Shown piece after piece: positions 7,812-15,666 of a stretch of DNA of 32,857 nucleotides. The notes beneath the pieces are model-generated. The model saw only the letters and a program-made list of their open reading frames with translations, was not told the origin of the DNA and made no database searches. The position numbers and the translations under genes are program-made. This DNA is from Clostridia bacterium (GTDB lineage: Bacteria > Bacillota > Clostridia > Christensenellales > Aristaeellaceae), in the NCBI GenBank assembly GCA_030537395.1, contig JAUNMW010000007.1:13175-46031 (forward strand), read 5' to 3'. Positions within the stretch are counted from its first letter, which is position 1, and every line of letters begins with the position of its first letter.

Positions 7812-8738
7812 TTATCCCTTGAGAGACCCCAGCATTACGCCCTTGGCGAAGAAGCGCTTGATAAAGGGATACAGGATCAGTACCGGCACGGTGGAAACGA
7901 TGATCAGCGAGAATTTGAGCAGATCCGCCATACCGAGCTTCGCGGCAAGCGTTTCGTCGTCCGCAATGGATTCCATATTCACGGAATTCATGACCAGAAT
8001 TTCGCGCAGCTTCACCTGCAGCGGCATTTTGTTGGTATCCGTCAGATAAATAAACGCGTCCTGATAGGCGTTCCAATGCCCCACGGCATAATACAGCGTG
8101 AGCACCGCGAGCACCGACGTGGACAGGGGCAGTACCATCTTGAACAGATACCGGAAGTCGTCGCAGCCGTCGATTTCGGCTGCCTCATACAGCTCGTAGG
8201 GGATATTCACGAAGAAGGTGCGGCAGATGATCATGTTGGTCACGCTGATCGCGCCGGGAAGCATCATGGCCCAGCGGTTATTGAGCAGATGCAGGTTCTT
8301 CATCTGGATATACATGGGGATCATGCCGCCGCTGAACAGCATGGTGAATGTGAACAGGAAGGTGAAGAAGGCTTTCCCGGGCAAATTCCTTCTGCTCAGG
8401 GGATAGGCCGCGATAACCGTCATAATCAGATTGATGGCGGTGCCCAGCAGCGTGTAATAGATCGTGTTCGCGTAAGCGGTCCAGATGCCCCGGTAATGAA
8501 TGACCGCATCATAACCTTCCAGGGACAGATCCACAGGCCAGATGAACACCTTGCCCGCCGCAACGGCGTTCGGGGCCGAAAAGGAAGACGCCAGCACATT
8601 CAGCAGCGGGATCAGCACCAGCAGCATAAACACCGTGACCGTGATATAGACGATGGCGTAAAAAATCCTGTCCCTGCCGGTGACACGGATCGCCGTATTT
8701 TTTTTGCTCCAGACAGGCGATTTTGCTTGTTTCATCAT
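7812..8738 (-). CDS. Carbohydrate ABC transporter permease, LplC/MalG type
   Basis: This is an inner-membrane permease subunit of a CUT1-type importer. The 308-aa protein has about six hydrophobic helices and a cytoplasmic EAA loop, EAAEIDGCDDFRYLF. That loop contacts the ATPase. The C-terminal KRFFAKGVMLGSLKG is the classic ending of the LplC/YtcP group. AGGAGG lies eight bases before the first of two adjacent ATG codons. The gene follows its partner permease after 13 bases. No ATP-binding subunit is encoded nearby. In this transporter group a shared MsmX-like ATPase encoded elsewhere usually serves, so I infer the same here. Confidence 0.92.
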   Translation of the reverse strand: MMKQAKSPVWSKKNTAIRVTGRDRIFYAIVYITVTVFMLLVLIPLLNVLASSFSAPNAVAAGKVFIWPVDLSLEGYDAVIHYRGIWTAYANTIYYTLLGTAINLIMTVIAAYPLSRRNLPGKAFFTFLFTFTMLFSGGMIPMYIQMKNLHLLNNRWAMMLPGAISVTNMIICRTFFVNIPYELYEAAEIDGCDDFRYLFKMVLPLSTSVLAVLTLYYAVGHWNAYQDAFIYLTDTNKMPLQVKLREILVMNSVNMESIADDETLAAKLGMADLLKFSLIIVSTVPVLILYPFIKRFFAKGVMLGSLKG

Positions 8739-8751
8739 TCCGCATCCCTCC

Positions 8752-9711
8752 TTACCAAAGGCTGGTATCGCTGACCTTGCGGGAAACGAAGTTTACCAGG
8801 GTGATCAGCGCCAGATTGATCACGGAATTAAACAGACTGATGGCTGTGGAATAGGAATAATCGGAGCTGCCTGTCAGGCCCTGTTTATATACATAAGTCG
8901 CGATCACCTCGCTGGCTTTGAGGTTCATATTGTTCTGCATCAGGTAAACCTTGTCAAAGCCGATGCCCATGATGTGACCGCAGCGAAGAATCAAAGTAAT
9001 CGTGATAGTAGGAATGATGCCCGGCAAATCCACGTGCAGCAAACGCTGAAAGCGTGTGGCTCCGTCGATCAGCGCCGCCTCGTGCAGCTCAAGATCCACC
9101 GCGGCCAGCGCCGCGGTATAGATGACCGTATCCCAGCCGAGGCCCTGCCAGATGCCGCTCCAGACATACAGATGCGGAAACGCCGCCGCGGAGCTGAACA
9201 AGCTGGGCACATCCTTGGAGCCGGTGAAAAGGGTATACAATCGGGCGAACACGCCGATGCGGCTGTCAAACACCTGCATGAGAATGCCCACCATGACCAC
9301 GGTGGAGATGAAATGCGGCATGTACGCCACATTTTCGATGAAGGAACGGTAATGCTTGGACCGCATGGCATTGAGCATGAGCGCGAAGATGATGGGCAGC
9401 GGAAATCCGGCGAGCAGCGAATAAATGCTCAATCTGAGCGTATTGCCGATCACCCGCTCGAACATATAGGAATTAAAAAACTTATCAAAGTTTTTCAGGC
9501 CCACCCATTGGCTGCCCCAGATGCCGTCCCTTGCCTTGAACTTCTTGAAGGCGATCTGAATGCCCAGCATGGGGACATATTTGAACAGAATCAGATAAAC
9601 AAGCGGCAGCAGCAGAAGAAGATACAGCTGCCAGTACCGTTTGAGAATCCACGCTATATTTTTTTTGTGCCGCAGATCATGCGCGCTGAGCACGTTTGTC
9701 TGTTTCATCAT
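8752..9711 (-). CDS. Carbohydrate ABC transporter permease, LplB type
   Basis: This is the second inner-membrane subunit of the CUT1-type importer. The 319-aa protein shows the LplB-type N-terminus, with a helix LYLLLLLPLVYLILFKYVPM. It also has the KFKARDGIWGSQWVGLKNF segment, and an EAA loop with the sequence HEAALIDGATRFQRLL before DLPGI. About six membrane segments are visible. An AAGGTGAT ribosome binding site precedes the ATG. It lies between the solute-binding protein gene (63-base gap with a stem-loop) and the second permease, so the three subunits would be made from one mRNA. The related lpl and yte systems take up complex oligosaccharides, but the substrate cannot be told from sequence alone. 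Confidence 0.92.
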   Translation of the reverse strand: MMKQTNVLSAHDLRHKKNIAWILKRYWQLYLLLLLPLVYLILFKYVPMLGIQIAFKKFKARDGIWGSQWVGLKNFDKFFNSYMFERVIGNTLRLSIYSLLAGFPLPIIFALMLNAMRSKHYRSFIENVAYMPHFISTVVMVGILMQVFDSRIGVFARLYTLFTGSKDVPSLFSSAAAFPHLYVWSGIWQGLGWDTVIYTAALAAVDLELHEAALIDGATRFQRLLHVDLPGIIPTITITLILRCGHIMGIGFDKVYLMQNNMNLKASEVIATYVYKQGLTGSSDYSYSTAISLFNSVINLALITLVNFVSRKVSDTSLW

Positions 9712-9732
9712 TTTCGATCACCTTTTTCAACG

Positions 9733-9758
9733 GCCCCGGCGCCAAGAGGCACCGGGGC
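9733..9758 (-). promoter_or_regulatory. Intercistronic stem-loop after the solute-binding protein gene
   Basis: GCCCCGG (9733-9739) pairs with CCGGGGC (9752-9758), with an inner GCC/GGC pairing around AAGA. There is no T-run on the minus strand. It sits between the solute-binding protein and the permease genes, a common place for hairpins that protect the upstream message and so give more binding protein than permease. Confidence 0.6.
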
Positions 9759-9774
9759 TGTTTGGAATGGAGTC

Positions 9775-11337
9775 TTACTTGTACATACGGTCGTATACGC
9801 CCTGAGCGCACTCAATGAAGCCCTTGTAATTCATGCCTTCCAGTGTGTTCAGATATTCGTCCCAGTCATCCTCCAGGCTCATATCCCCGGTGATGAACAG
9901 GGTCTTGCACTCGTCCACATAGGTTTGCAGGCTGGTGCGGATTTCATTGAATTCGTCGAGCTCATCCTCGTTGTAGATCAGGCGCGGCACATACTCGCCT
10001 GCTTTGGGCAGATGCTCCATGTACTTCACCACAGCGTGGGGCACCTTGTGGCTCCAGTTGGTGGCGTCGCCGTCGTCCCATTCACCCTGGTCCACATCCA
10101 GCGCGAAGATGGGGGCGTTCTTCTGCCAGTGGCTGTTCTGTTCCATGTTCCAGATCACGTGAAGCTGATAATACCGGGACGGGAAGCCGGCATATTTGGA
10201 GGGCTCGGAGGGATCGGGACGGGACCAGTCGACGCCTTCCACGCCGAAGCGGTTCAGAATGAATTCTTCTTCGGTGGGGTCGAACATGAAGATACCGATG
10301 CTGGTGGCCAGATCTACCAATTCATCCGGGCAGTCCTTGGTGACGAACCAGTGAGGCTGAGCATAGCTTCCGTTGAGGCGCGCATAGCTCACGCCCTCGG
10401 GACCAGTCAGGGGCTCAAGGCCTTCATAATTCTTCCAGGCGGTGTTGGATTGGTCAATCAGAGAAATGGAGCTGTTGAAGAAACCGGCGCAGATGAGCGG
10501 ATCCTCCTGCAGGGCCAGCGCCTTCTGCGTGGAACGCTCCAGAATAAAGGAATCCTTATAGATGATGCCTTCCTGATACAGCTTACGCAGGTAGGTCAGG
10601 CCTTCCTTCCATTCGTCCTTATCGTAAGCGACGTCGAGCACGCCGTCAGTGAGGGTGAAGTGATCCTCGCCATCGTCATAGATGAAGGCGCCCATGAAGT
10701 ACTCAACCAGGTCGGCCTGGCCGCTGCCGGCACGGCCGATGAGGCCCAGAGATTCGGGATGGTTTTCCTGAACCTTCTTCATGACCTCGTAGAACTCATC
10801 CGTGGTCTTGGGCGTGCCCATGCCGGTCTCGTCGATCCAGGTCTGGTTGATCCACAGCTTGTTCTGCACGTTGGAGTGCAGTTCTCTCTGATATTCGGGG
10901 ATGGCGTAGATTTCGCCGTCCGGGCAGGTGATGTATTTGAAGATGCCCGGCACCTTCTTCTCGGCTTCAACCAGGTTGGAATTGAATTCCGGGTTGCTGT
11001 AGTATTCGGTCAGCGGACGGAGCGCGCCGGTCTGGGCATACTGCCAGGTGGTCTCCAGGGTCAGCCGGTAGTTGATCACATAGGGCAGCGTTTCGCCGGA
11101 GTTGATCATCATGGCCAGCTTTTCGTCCGCGCCGGAAGCGGGAAGATAGACAAAGTCCAGATTGCAGTTCAATTGTTCTTCCAGATGCTTGGTGTACGCG
11201 TTGGTTTCGATGTCGATGATGCCGCTGTCGACATTCATCAGGATGGTGATGGTGGGCTTTTCCGCTTCGGCAACGGCCGTGCAGAGAATCCCCAGCGCCA
11301 TTACCATCGCAAGGAGCAGAGCGACAACTTTCTTCAT
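9775..11337 (-). CDS. Extracellular solute-binding protein of the LplABC-type importer
   Basis: This 520-aa protein captures the ligand outside the cell and delivers it to the two permeases. It begins with a clear Sec signal: a KK charge pair, a hydrophobic core, and a likely cleavage after AVA near residue 23. The lone Cys19 is not in a good lipobox (LGILC), so it is read here as a signal-peptidase-I substrate. That is odd for a Gram-positive binding protein, which would normally be lipid-anchored. The mature part is acidic and shows features of the LplA group such as LPYVINYRLT and the tryptophan-rich ligand region. AGGAGG lies nine bases before the ATG, and a 20-bp dyad precedes the ribosome binding site. 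Confidence 0.88.
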   Translation of the reverse strand: MKKVVALLLAMVMALGILCTAVAEAEKPTITILMNVDSGIIDIETNAYTKHLEEQLNCNLDFVYLPASGADEKLAMMINSGETLPYVINYRLTLETTWQYAQTGALRPLTEYYSNPEFNSNLVEAEKKVPGIFKYITCPDGEIYAIPEYQRELHSNVQNKLWINQTWIDETGMGTPKTTDEFYEVMKKVQENHPESLGLIGRAGSGQADLVEYFMGAFIYDDGEDHFTLTDGVLDVAYDKDEWKEGLTYLRKLYQEGIIYKDSFILERSTQKALALQEDPLICAGFFNSSISLIDQSNTAWKNYEGLEPLTGPEGVSYARLNGSYAQPHWFVTKDCPDELVDLATSIGIFMFDPTEEEFILNRFGVEGVDWSRPDPSEPSKYAGFPSRYYQLHVIWNMEQNSHWQKNAPIFALDVDQGEWDDGDATNWSHKVPHAVVKYMEHLPKAGEYVPRLIYNEDELDEFNEIRTSLQTYVDECKTLFITGDMSLEDDWDEYLNTLEGMNYKGFIECAQGVYDRMYK

Positions 11338-11365
11338 GATATAGTCCTCCTATTTATTTATTTTT

Positions 11366-11385
11366 ATACCGGACACCGCCGGTAT
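11366..11385 (-). promoter_or_regulatory. Dyad (possible operator or mRNA stem) upstream of the solute-binding protein gene
   Basis: ATACCGG (11366-11372) and CCGGTAT (11379-11385) form a perfect 7-bp inverted repeat with a 6-bp centre, about 30 bases before the start codon. It could be a repressor site or a small 5' hairpin. The next 100 bases upstream are AT-rich, with T-tracts at 11483, 11491 and 11500, and probably hold a promoter. I could not fix its boxes. Confidence 0.4.
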
Positions 11386-11608
11386 ATGGTACGAGGGGAA
11401 TTCAACAAGCTCATATTATTTATAATATCACTTCCTGATCAGAAATGCAGCAATTATTTTCAATCATTCATATTCTTTCATGTTTTTCCATTTTTCCTAT
11501 TTTTCCGCTTGCTGGCAGCCGAGGGCGTTTTACCTCTTGATCATGTTCTTTTTCCTTCAGCCCAATGGACTCGGCTGGCTGAACACAAAAGGATTGCTCC
11601 ACGCCCCG

Positions 11609-12487
11609 TCATCCGTTGTTTTCAAACCACCACTTGGTAAAGGCCGCGGCGTAGTTGGTTTTGAAGCCCAGCGCGCCGGTACGGCACATTTCCTCCCACC
11701 AGCGCGGATAGTCGCCCAGATTTGAAAGCACCTGCGTTCCCCGGTCGTTCAAATACTTCACGTCATCCGCCGTATACTTTTGATCGTTGAGTCCCACCTC
11801 AAACAAATCCAGGTCCCGGATGTAATCTTTCATTTCCGGGGTCAGCCAACGGATATTGGCCCCCAGCCGGATCCCCTGGGGCTTTCCCTGAAGGCGGCAG
11901 GTATGCTGCATATCGTCAATGATGTCCCGGTGGCCGGAGAACAGGATGTAATGCTCCCGGTTTTCAGAGGCGTCCAGGATTTCCAGCATCTTGGGCATCA
12001 TGCCAGGCACGCAGAATTCCACCTCCACGGTGATTTTGCGCTCCTGCCGGGACAGCCACGCGTCAAAATCCTGAAAACGCATCAGACGGGCCATGCGGGG
12101 CTCGGTTTGATAAGCCGCTTCATAGTCTCCCAGCAGCCGCCAGGGAACGGTGGCCAGGCTTTCGTTTTCCGCAAAGGACGGCGCATCCTCGGGCAGCAGA
12201 TGCAGCGCGTAGGGAAGCTCGATTTGGCTCAGTTCCTCCCAGGTCATATCCTCCAAATGGCGGATGCAGTACCGGGTAGGATGGCCGCAGGTAAGGCGGG
12301 CAAAATGGCTGTCGTGACAGACCACGATTTCCCCGTCCCGGGACAAACGGATATCCAATTCGATGCCCTCATAGCCTTCGTCCACCGCTGCCTGGAAAGC
12401 CCCTTCCGTGTTTTCCGGCGCTTTCTGCGCTACGCCCCGGTGGGCAAACCGCATGGGGCCATTGTATGCTTTCATCATATTCTGCAT
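11609..12487 (-). CDS. Glycerophosphodiester phosphodiesterase family protein
   Basis: GDPD enzymes split glycerophosphodiesters into glycerol-3-phosphate and an alcohol. The 292-aa protein has the whole N-terminal active-site pattern: FAHRG (His16, Arg17), PENT (25-27), GIELDIRLSRDG (Glu43, Asp45) and VVCHD (His58). It also has the late barrel features NDRGTQVLSNLGDY and a C-terminal aromatic cluster. No signal peptide is present, so it resembles cytosolic UgpQ more than secreted GlpQ. The 80-base gap from the upstream PhnP-like gene suggests one transcript. The next gene downstream is the solute-binding protein, after 271 bases. The middle of the protein (about residues 65-215) is longer and more divergent than in UgpQ, so the true substrate may differ. 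Confidence 0.88.
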   Translation of the reverse strand: MQNMMKAYNGPMRFAHRGVAQKAPENTEGAFQAAVDEGYEGIELDIRLSRDGEIVVCHDSHFARLTCGHPTRYCIRHLEDMTWEELSQIELPYALHLLPEDAPSFAENESLATVPWRLLGDYEAAYQTEPRMARLMRFQDFDAWLSRQERKITVEVEFCVPGMMPKMLEILDASENREHYILFSGHRDIIDDMQHTCRLQGKPQGIRLGANIRWLTPEMKDYIRDLDLFEVGLNDQKYTADDVKYLNDRGTQVLSNLGDYPRWWEEMCRTGALGFKTNYAAAFTKWWFENNG

Positions 12488-12567
12488 CTGTATCTTCCCC
12501 TCGTTTTATGAGATCGCCTGGTTTTCATGGAGGATGTTCCCCGTGGCTGGGCCTGGAAAGGCAAGCT

Positions 12568-13467
12568 TCAAAAATCGTATTTCATGCCGTCATAGGCCAC
12601 GGTGATCCCATATTGTTTCATTTCTTCGCTGTACATATCGTGCGGAGGCACCCAATGGGGCGACATATGGGAAAGCACAAGATTCGGCTTCTCTTTCCAC
12701 AGGCCCCTCTCGTTGAAATATTGCAGCATCCGGAAGTTTTTCGCTCTGTTCTGATGCTTCTCGTATTCCGTGATCATGTTTCCGAAGGTACATTCCAGCA
12801 CCACGAGATCAAAGCGGAAGGTATCGATGATATCCAGCGATTCCCGTTCATACCCTCCGCAATCCAGGGCATAGAGCATCGTTTTTCCTTTTCGCTCGAT
12901 GATATAGTTCAGCGTTTCTCCGGGCTCCGCATGGATGGAGGCCACCGCAGTTACGGTCATATCCGGCAGGCGGATCACGTCGCCGTGAGAAATGCTGTGA
13001 AGCCGCATCCGGTGGCTGCTTTCCAATTGCTCAAGATCGTCTCCCACAATACCGCAAATTCTGTTCAGTGCGCTCTGATGCCCGTAAACGTCCAGCATCG
13101 GAAGCGGAGAATGGGTCGGGCCCCGCTCATTGATCATGTCGCTCACGGTTCTTTCCAGCGACGGATCAATTTTTTCTCCATTTAAATTTGGCCCGCGCCG
13201 CCAGTTGAAGTGCTGGGGATAAAGATGATCCGAATGCTTATGCGTGATAAACAAATAAGGCGCTTTCGTGATATCGACCTGATACCGGAGCGCGGAATCA
13301 AAAATATGATGCGAATAATCCAAAATCACGGTATCATCCAGCACCGCGCAGCTGTTTTGCCTGATGTTTTTTCCGCCATGGATTCTTGCGTACTCGCAGT
13401 AGGGGCAATGACACCATAGACTGGGATAGTCCTCCCCCGCGCTTGTGCCTAAAAAAGTGATCTGCAT
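12568..13467 (-). CDS. PhnP-like metallo-beta-lactamase-fold phosphodiesterase
   Basis: This 299-aa protein has the metallo-beta-lactamase metal site THKHSDH (His76, His78, Asp80, His81). It also has an N-terminal cysteine cluster, CHCPYC (19-24), followed by a basic segment GGKNIRQNSC. That combination is typical of PhnP, which opens cyclic phosphates and cleaves phosphodiesters in phosphonate breakdown. Later it has LDCGGYE and LSHMSPHW, which would supply further ligands. No other phn genes are present, so its role here is probably not C-P lyase work but cleavage of another phosphodiester. It is the first gene after the promoter at 13684-13712, behind a leader of about 210 nt. An AGAGGATG ribosome binding site precedes the ATG. 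Confidence 0.83.
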   Translation of the reverse strand: MQITFLGTSAGEDYPSLWCHCPYCEYARIHGGKNIRQNSCAVLDDTVILDYSHHIFDSALRYQVDITKAPYLFITHKHSDHLYPQHFNWRRGPNLNGEKIDPSLERTVSDMINERGPTHSPLPMLDVYGHQSALNRICGIVGDDLEQLESSHRMRLHSISHGDVIRLPDMTVTAVASIHAEPGETLNYIIERKGKTMLYALDCGGYERESLDIIDTFRFDLVVLECTFGNMITEYEKHQNRAKNFRMLQYFNERGLWKEKPNLVLSHMSPHWVPPHDMYSEEMKQYGITVAYDGMKYDF

Positions 13468-13653
13468 CTTTCATCCTCTTTTCGTAATTTTCCGCACCCC
13501 GGATCAAGGATGCGATTTGCGGAAATACAAGCAATGCTGCTGCTTTCGGGATGAATAAGCGCTGTTCCTTTGCACAGGACCAAATTCGACGCATGAACTT
13601 TTAGGAATACGATACGATCAATCCGGCTGTTTTCTTTCAATGAATAATACTGC

Positions 13654-13667
13654 CGTGCATTTGCACG
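13654..13667. promoter_or_regulatory. Palindromic operator candidate CGTGCA-TT-TGCACG
   Basis: This perfect 14-bp palindrome lies about 10-23 bases downstream of the predicted minus-strand start of transcription, where a repressor would block the PhnP-like, GDPD and transporter unit. The same TGCACG half-site occurs twice more, at 13790 and 13800, by the opposite promoter. Confidence 0.5.
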
Positions 13668-13683
13668 TTTTTCCTTTATATTT

Positions 13684-13712
13684 ATTATAGAATATACATG
13701 ACGAAAAATCAA
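13684..13712 (-). promoter_or_regulatory. Sigma-A promoter of the PhnP-like/GDPD/transporter cluster
   Basis: On the minus strand, TTGATT (13712-13707), a 17-bp spacer and TATAAT (13689-13684) form a strong promoter. The leader to the start codon at 13467 is about 210 nt. I recognise no riboswitch in the leader. Confidence 0.78.
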
Positions 13713-13755
13713 TAGAATTCTGAAATTAACGCCAAACATTTTGTATAAAATAATT

Positions 13756-13785
13756 TTGTATTTTAGTTTGCAATTATGCTATATT
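13756..13785 (+). promoter_or_regulatory. Divergent plus-strand promoter with extended -10
   Basis: TTGTAT (13756-13761), an 18-bp spacer and TATATT (13780-13785) are preceded by TG at 13777-13778, an extended -10. Two direct TGCACG repeats (13790-13795 and 13800-13805), exactly 10 bp apart, cover the predicted start site. Confidence 0.5.
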
Positions 13786-13791
13786 GTTATG

Positions 13792-13975
13792 CACGAATAT
13801 GCACGTTTTAAACGCTGCATAAGAGGCCAGGAAGAAGGAAGAACGGACGCATAAAGAATGATGAATCATAGCCCCTGCGGGATCGGGCCGCCTGCTCAGC
13901 GATAGCCATATGATTTTTCTAAAAAAACGCCTGGATAGTCCTGCTGAAAAAGCTATCCAGGCGCTTATTCTTTTG
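13792..13975 (+). ncRNA. Candidate short RNA between divergent promoter and hairpin
   Basis: The stretch 13468-14004 has no convincing protein gene. A plus-strand transcript from the promoter at 13756-13785 would run about 180 nt and end at the GCCTGGATAG/CTATCCAGGC hairpin (13929-13962), which is followed by a T-rich tail (CTTATTCTTTT). It contains a purine-rich part near 13822-13846 and only tiny frames, such as a 15-codon ATG frame at 13858-13905 without a well-placed ribosome binding site. I recognise no known RNA family. It could also be a remnant of a lost divergent regulator gene. Confidence 0.3.
13921..13962 (-). terminator. Intrinsic terminator of the ABC-2 exporter gene, possibly bidirectional
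   Basis: GCCTGGATAG (13929-13938) pairs perfectly with CTATCCAGGC (13953-13962). On the minus strand it is followed by seven T (13927-13921). On the plus strand a looser T-rich stretch follows, so it may work both ways. Confidence 0.82.
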
Positions 13976-14004
13976 CTTGTATGGGGCTTTCTTCAATCCG
14001 CAAT

Positions 14005-15666
14005 TCAACCTTGGCAGTAGTAATTCTGCGCGTTATTCATCAGGTGCCGGTCAGTCAGGAAGCAGCCCAGGAGCAGCAGGGCGGCGATGATAGCAAAGTA
14101 GATGGGCAGGCTTACATTCCAGGTAAAGAGGAAATAGGTCAGCACGCCCAGAGCGATCAGGATGCCCCAGCCCATAAACAGGCCGATGGCGGAAGAAAAA
14201 TTCTGCTTCATGGCCTCCTGCTCGGTGACCCAGTCCAGCTTGGGGTGCTTCACATCCCGGGACAGGGACAGGCAGCAGGTGAGATACGTGTACAGCGCGC
14301 AGAGGATGAAGGCCAGGAAAGCCTGGAGGGTGTAAGCAGGGAAGAGGACGCAAAGCAGGATAGCGGCAGCCAGCACACCCGCAATGGACATGATATAGCC
14401 CACCGTCAGTTTGGAGCGGATGATGGTGACGGCAGATACCGGCAGGGAATTCATGATGTCGTGGCCCCGGCCCTCCCGGGAAACGGAGGTGGACAGGGCG
14501 GGATTCATGCCGGCGATATACGCCATGACCGCGGCCATGATGGGAACCAGCAATGCGGGGTTGATGGTGCTCATGAGCATTTCCAGGCTTTCGCCTTCAC
14601 CCGCCGCCCTGCCGAAGGCCATGTACATCATCACGACCATGAACACAGGCATGAAAACGACAGGCAGGCTGTTGGTGGCGTAGGAGGGCACCCGCAGGAT
14701 CTGCCGCCATTCCCGGAGGCACAGGGCCTTGAAGGCGGAGCTGCCGGAGAAGGAAGCGTTTTTCGTGCCGCCTTTTTTCCGGGTCTCCACAGGCGTTTCC
14801 CCTTGCAGCATGGACAGCTTCTGGTACACAAATCCAATGGCCCACACGGCCAGCACCGCGGCCAGGGCGCACACGGCCAGGAACAAAAGCAGCAGCTTCC
14901 AATCGCCCAGCATCCCCTTGGCGGCCCAGGCAGCGGGCGGGAACATGCTGGTCATGGCTTCCACCCGGGCAGTGTTGCTCTCCATGATCCGGGCCAGGAA
15001 ATCATCGGCTTCGCCGCTGCCGGTCATGCTGCCCATATTGAAGGCCAGGAACATATAGGCCCCGATGAACACGATGCCGCTGATGGTGGCGATCTTGTCC
15101 CGATGCTTCCAAAGGGAGGACAGACGGATGAGCAGCGTGGATACGAAGGATACGATCACAATGGGCAGCACAGGCGCGCACAGGGCCGCCACCAGCGCCC
15201 GCAGATAGAACAGGGCGTCCACATGCACCTTGATGCCGTACAGGATGGAAGCGGGCAGGATGATCAGCAGGCTGAAGCCCACTTCGCTGATCCATACCTG
15301 GGTCAGTTTGGCGGAAAGCACCGTGCGGGGCTTGACGGGCAGTGCGGCAATGAACGCGCCGTCCCTTCCAAAGTACAGGGAGCTCATGATAAAGAAGAAG
15401 GAAACTACCAGCGTGCCCAGCATGGACATGGTCACCGCCATGCTCAGCAGCAAATCGGGCATGCCGATTTTTATGAGGAAATTCAGGATGGCGTTTTCCG
15501 CGAAAATCAGGAACCCGCCCAGATAGCCGAAAGCCACAATGTAGGCAATGATCATGCCGATGGTGCGGCCCCGTTTTTCGGTCAGCTGTGTTTTCAGGTT
15601 CTGAGGCTTCAAATCGGCATACCGGGAAAGCAGCTGCAGCTTCAGCAGCGCGAAAAAGCTTTTCAT
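14005..15666 (-). CDS. ABC-2-type exporter membrane subunit
   Basis: This 553-aa protein has about ten or more hydrophobic segments grouped in two halves, joined by a charged linker (QGETPVETRKKGGTKNAS, near residues 255-275). That is the pattern of large ABC-2 permeases that work with a single ATPase. The start at 15666 overlaps the ATPase stop by four bases (ATGA), so the pair is translationally coupled. The AGGAGG just upstream is too close (one base) to be the main signal and coupling probably matters. An upstream start for the frame would lie deep inside the ATPase gene. The exported substrate is unknown. Nothing nearby (no two-component system, peptide or lantibiotic gene) points to a bacitracin-type or bacteriocin-immunity role. 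Confidence 0.88.
   Translation of the reverse strand: MKSFFALLKLQLLSRYADLKPQNLKTQLTEKRGRTIGMIIAYIVAFGYLGGFLIFAENAILNFLIKIGMPDLLLSMAVTMSMLGTLVVSFFFIMSSLYFGRDGAFIAALPVKPRTVLSAKLTQVWISEVGFSLLIILPASILYGIKVHVDALFYLRALVAALCAPVLPIVIVSFVSTLLIRLSSLWKHRDKIATISGIVFIGAYMFLAFNMGSMTGSGEADDFLARIMESNTARVEAMTSMFPPAAWAAKGMLGDWKLLLLFLAVCALAAVLAVWAIGFVYQKLSMLQGETPVETRKKGGTKNASFSGSSAFKALCLREWRQILRVPSYATNSLPVVFMPVFMVVMMYMAFGRAAGEGESLEMLMSTINPALLVPIMAAVMAYIAGMNPALSTSVSREGRGHDIMNSLPVSAVTIIRSKLTVGYIMSIAGVLAAAILLCVLFPAYTLQAFLAFILCALYTYLTCCLSLSRDVKHPKLDWVTEQEAMKQNFSSAIGLFMGWGILIALGVLTYFLFTWNVSLPIYFAIIAALLLLGCFLTDRHLMNNAQNYYCQG

Noticed and set aside
8680..11640. Plus-strand frame of 986 codons opposite the permease and binding-protein genes
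   Set aside because: Antisense shadow of well-supported genes. It spans several gene boundaries and shows no recognisable domain.
12568..13467. Member of a C-P lyase (phn) operon
   Set aside because: The protein is PhnP-like, but no phnG-M genes are nearby, so phosphonate breakdown is not supported.
13449..13739. Minus-strand frame of 96 codons upstream of the PhnP-like gene
   Set aside because: It would start upstream of the promoter at 13684-13712, has no ribosome binding site, and overlaps the next gene's start. It is better read as a leader.
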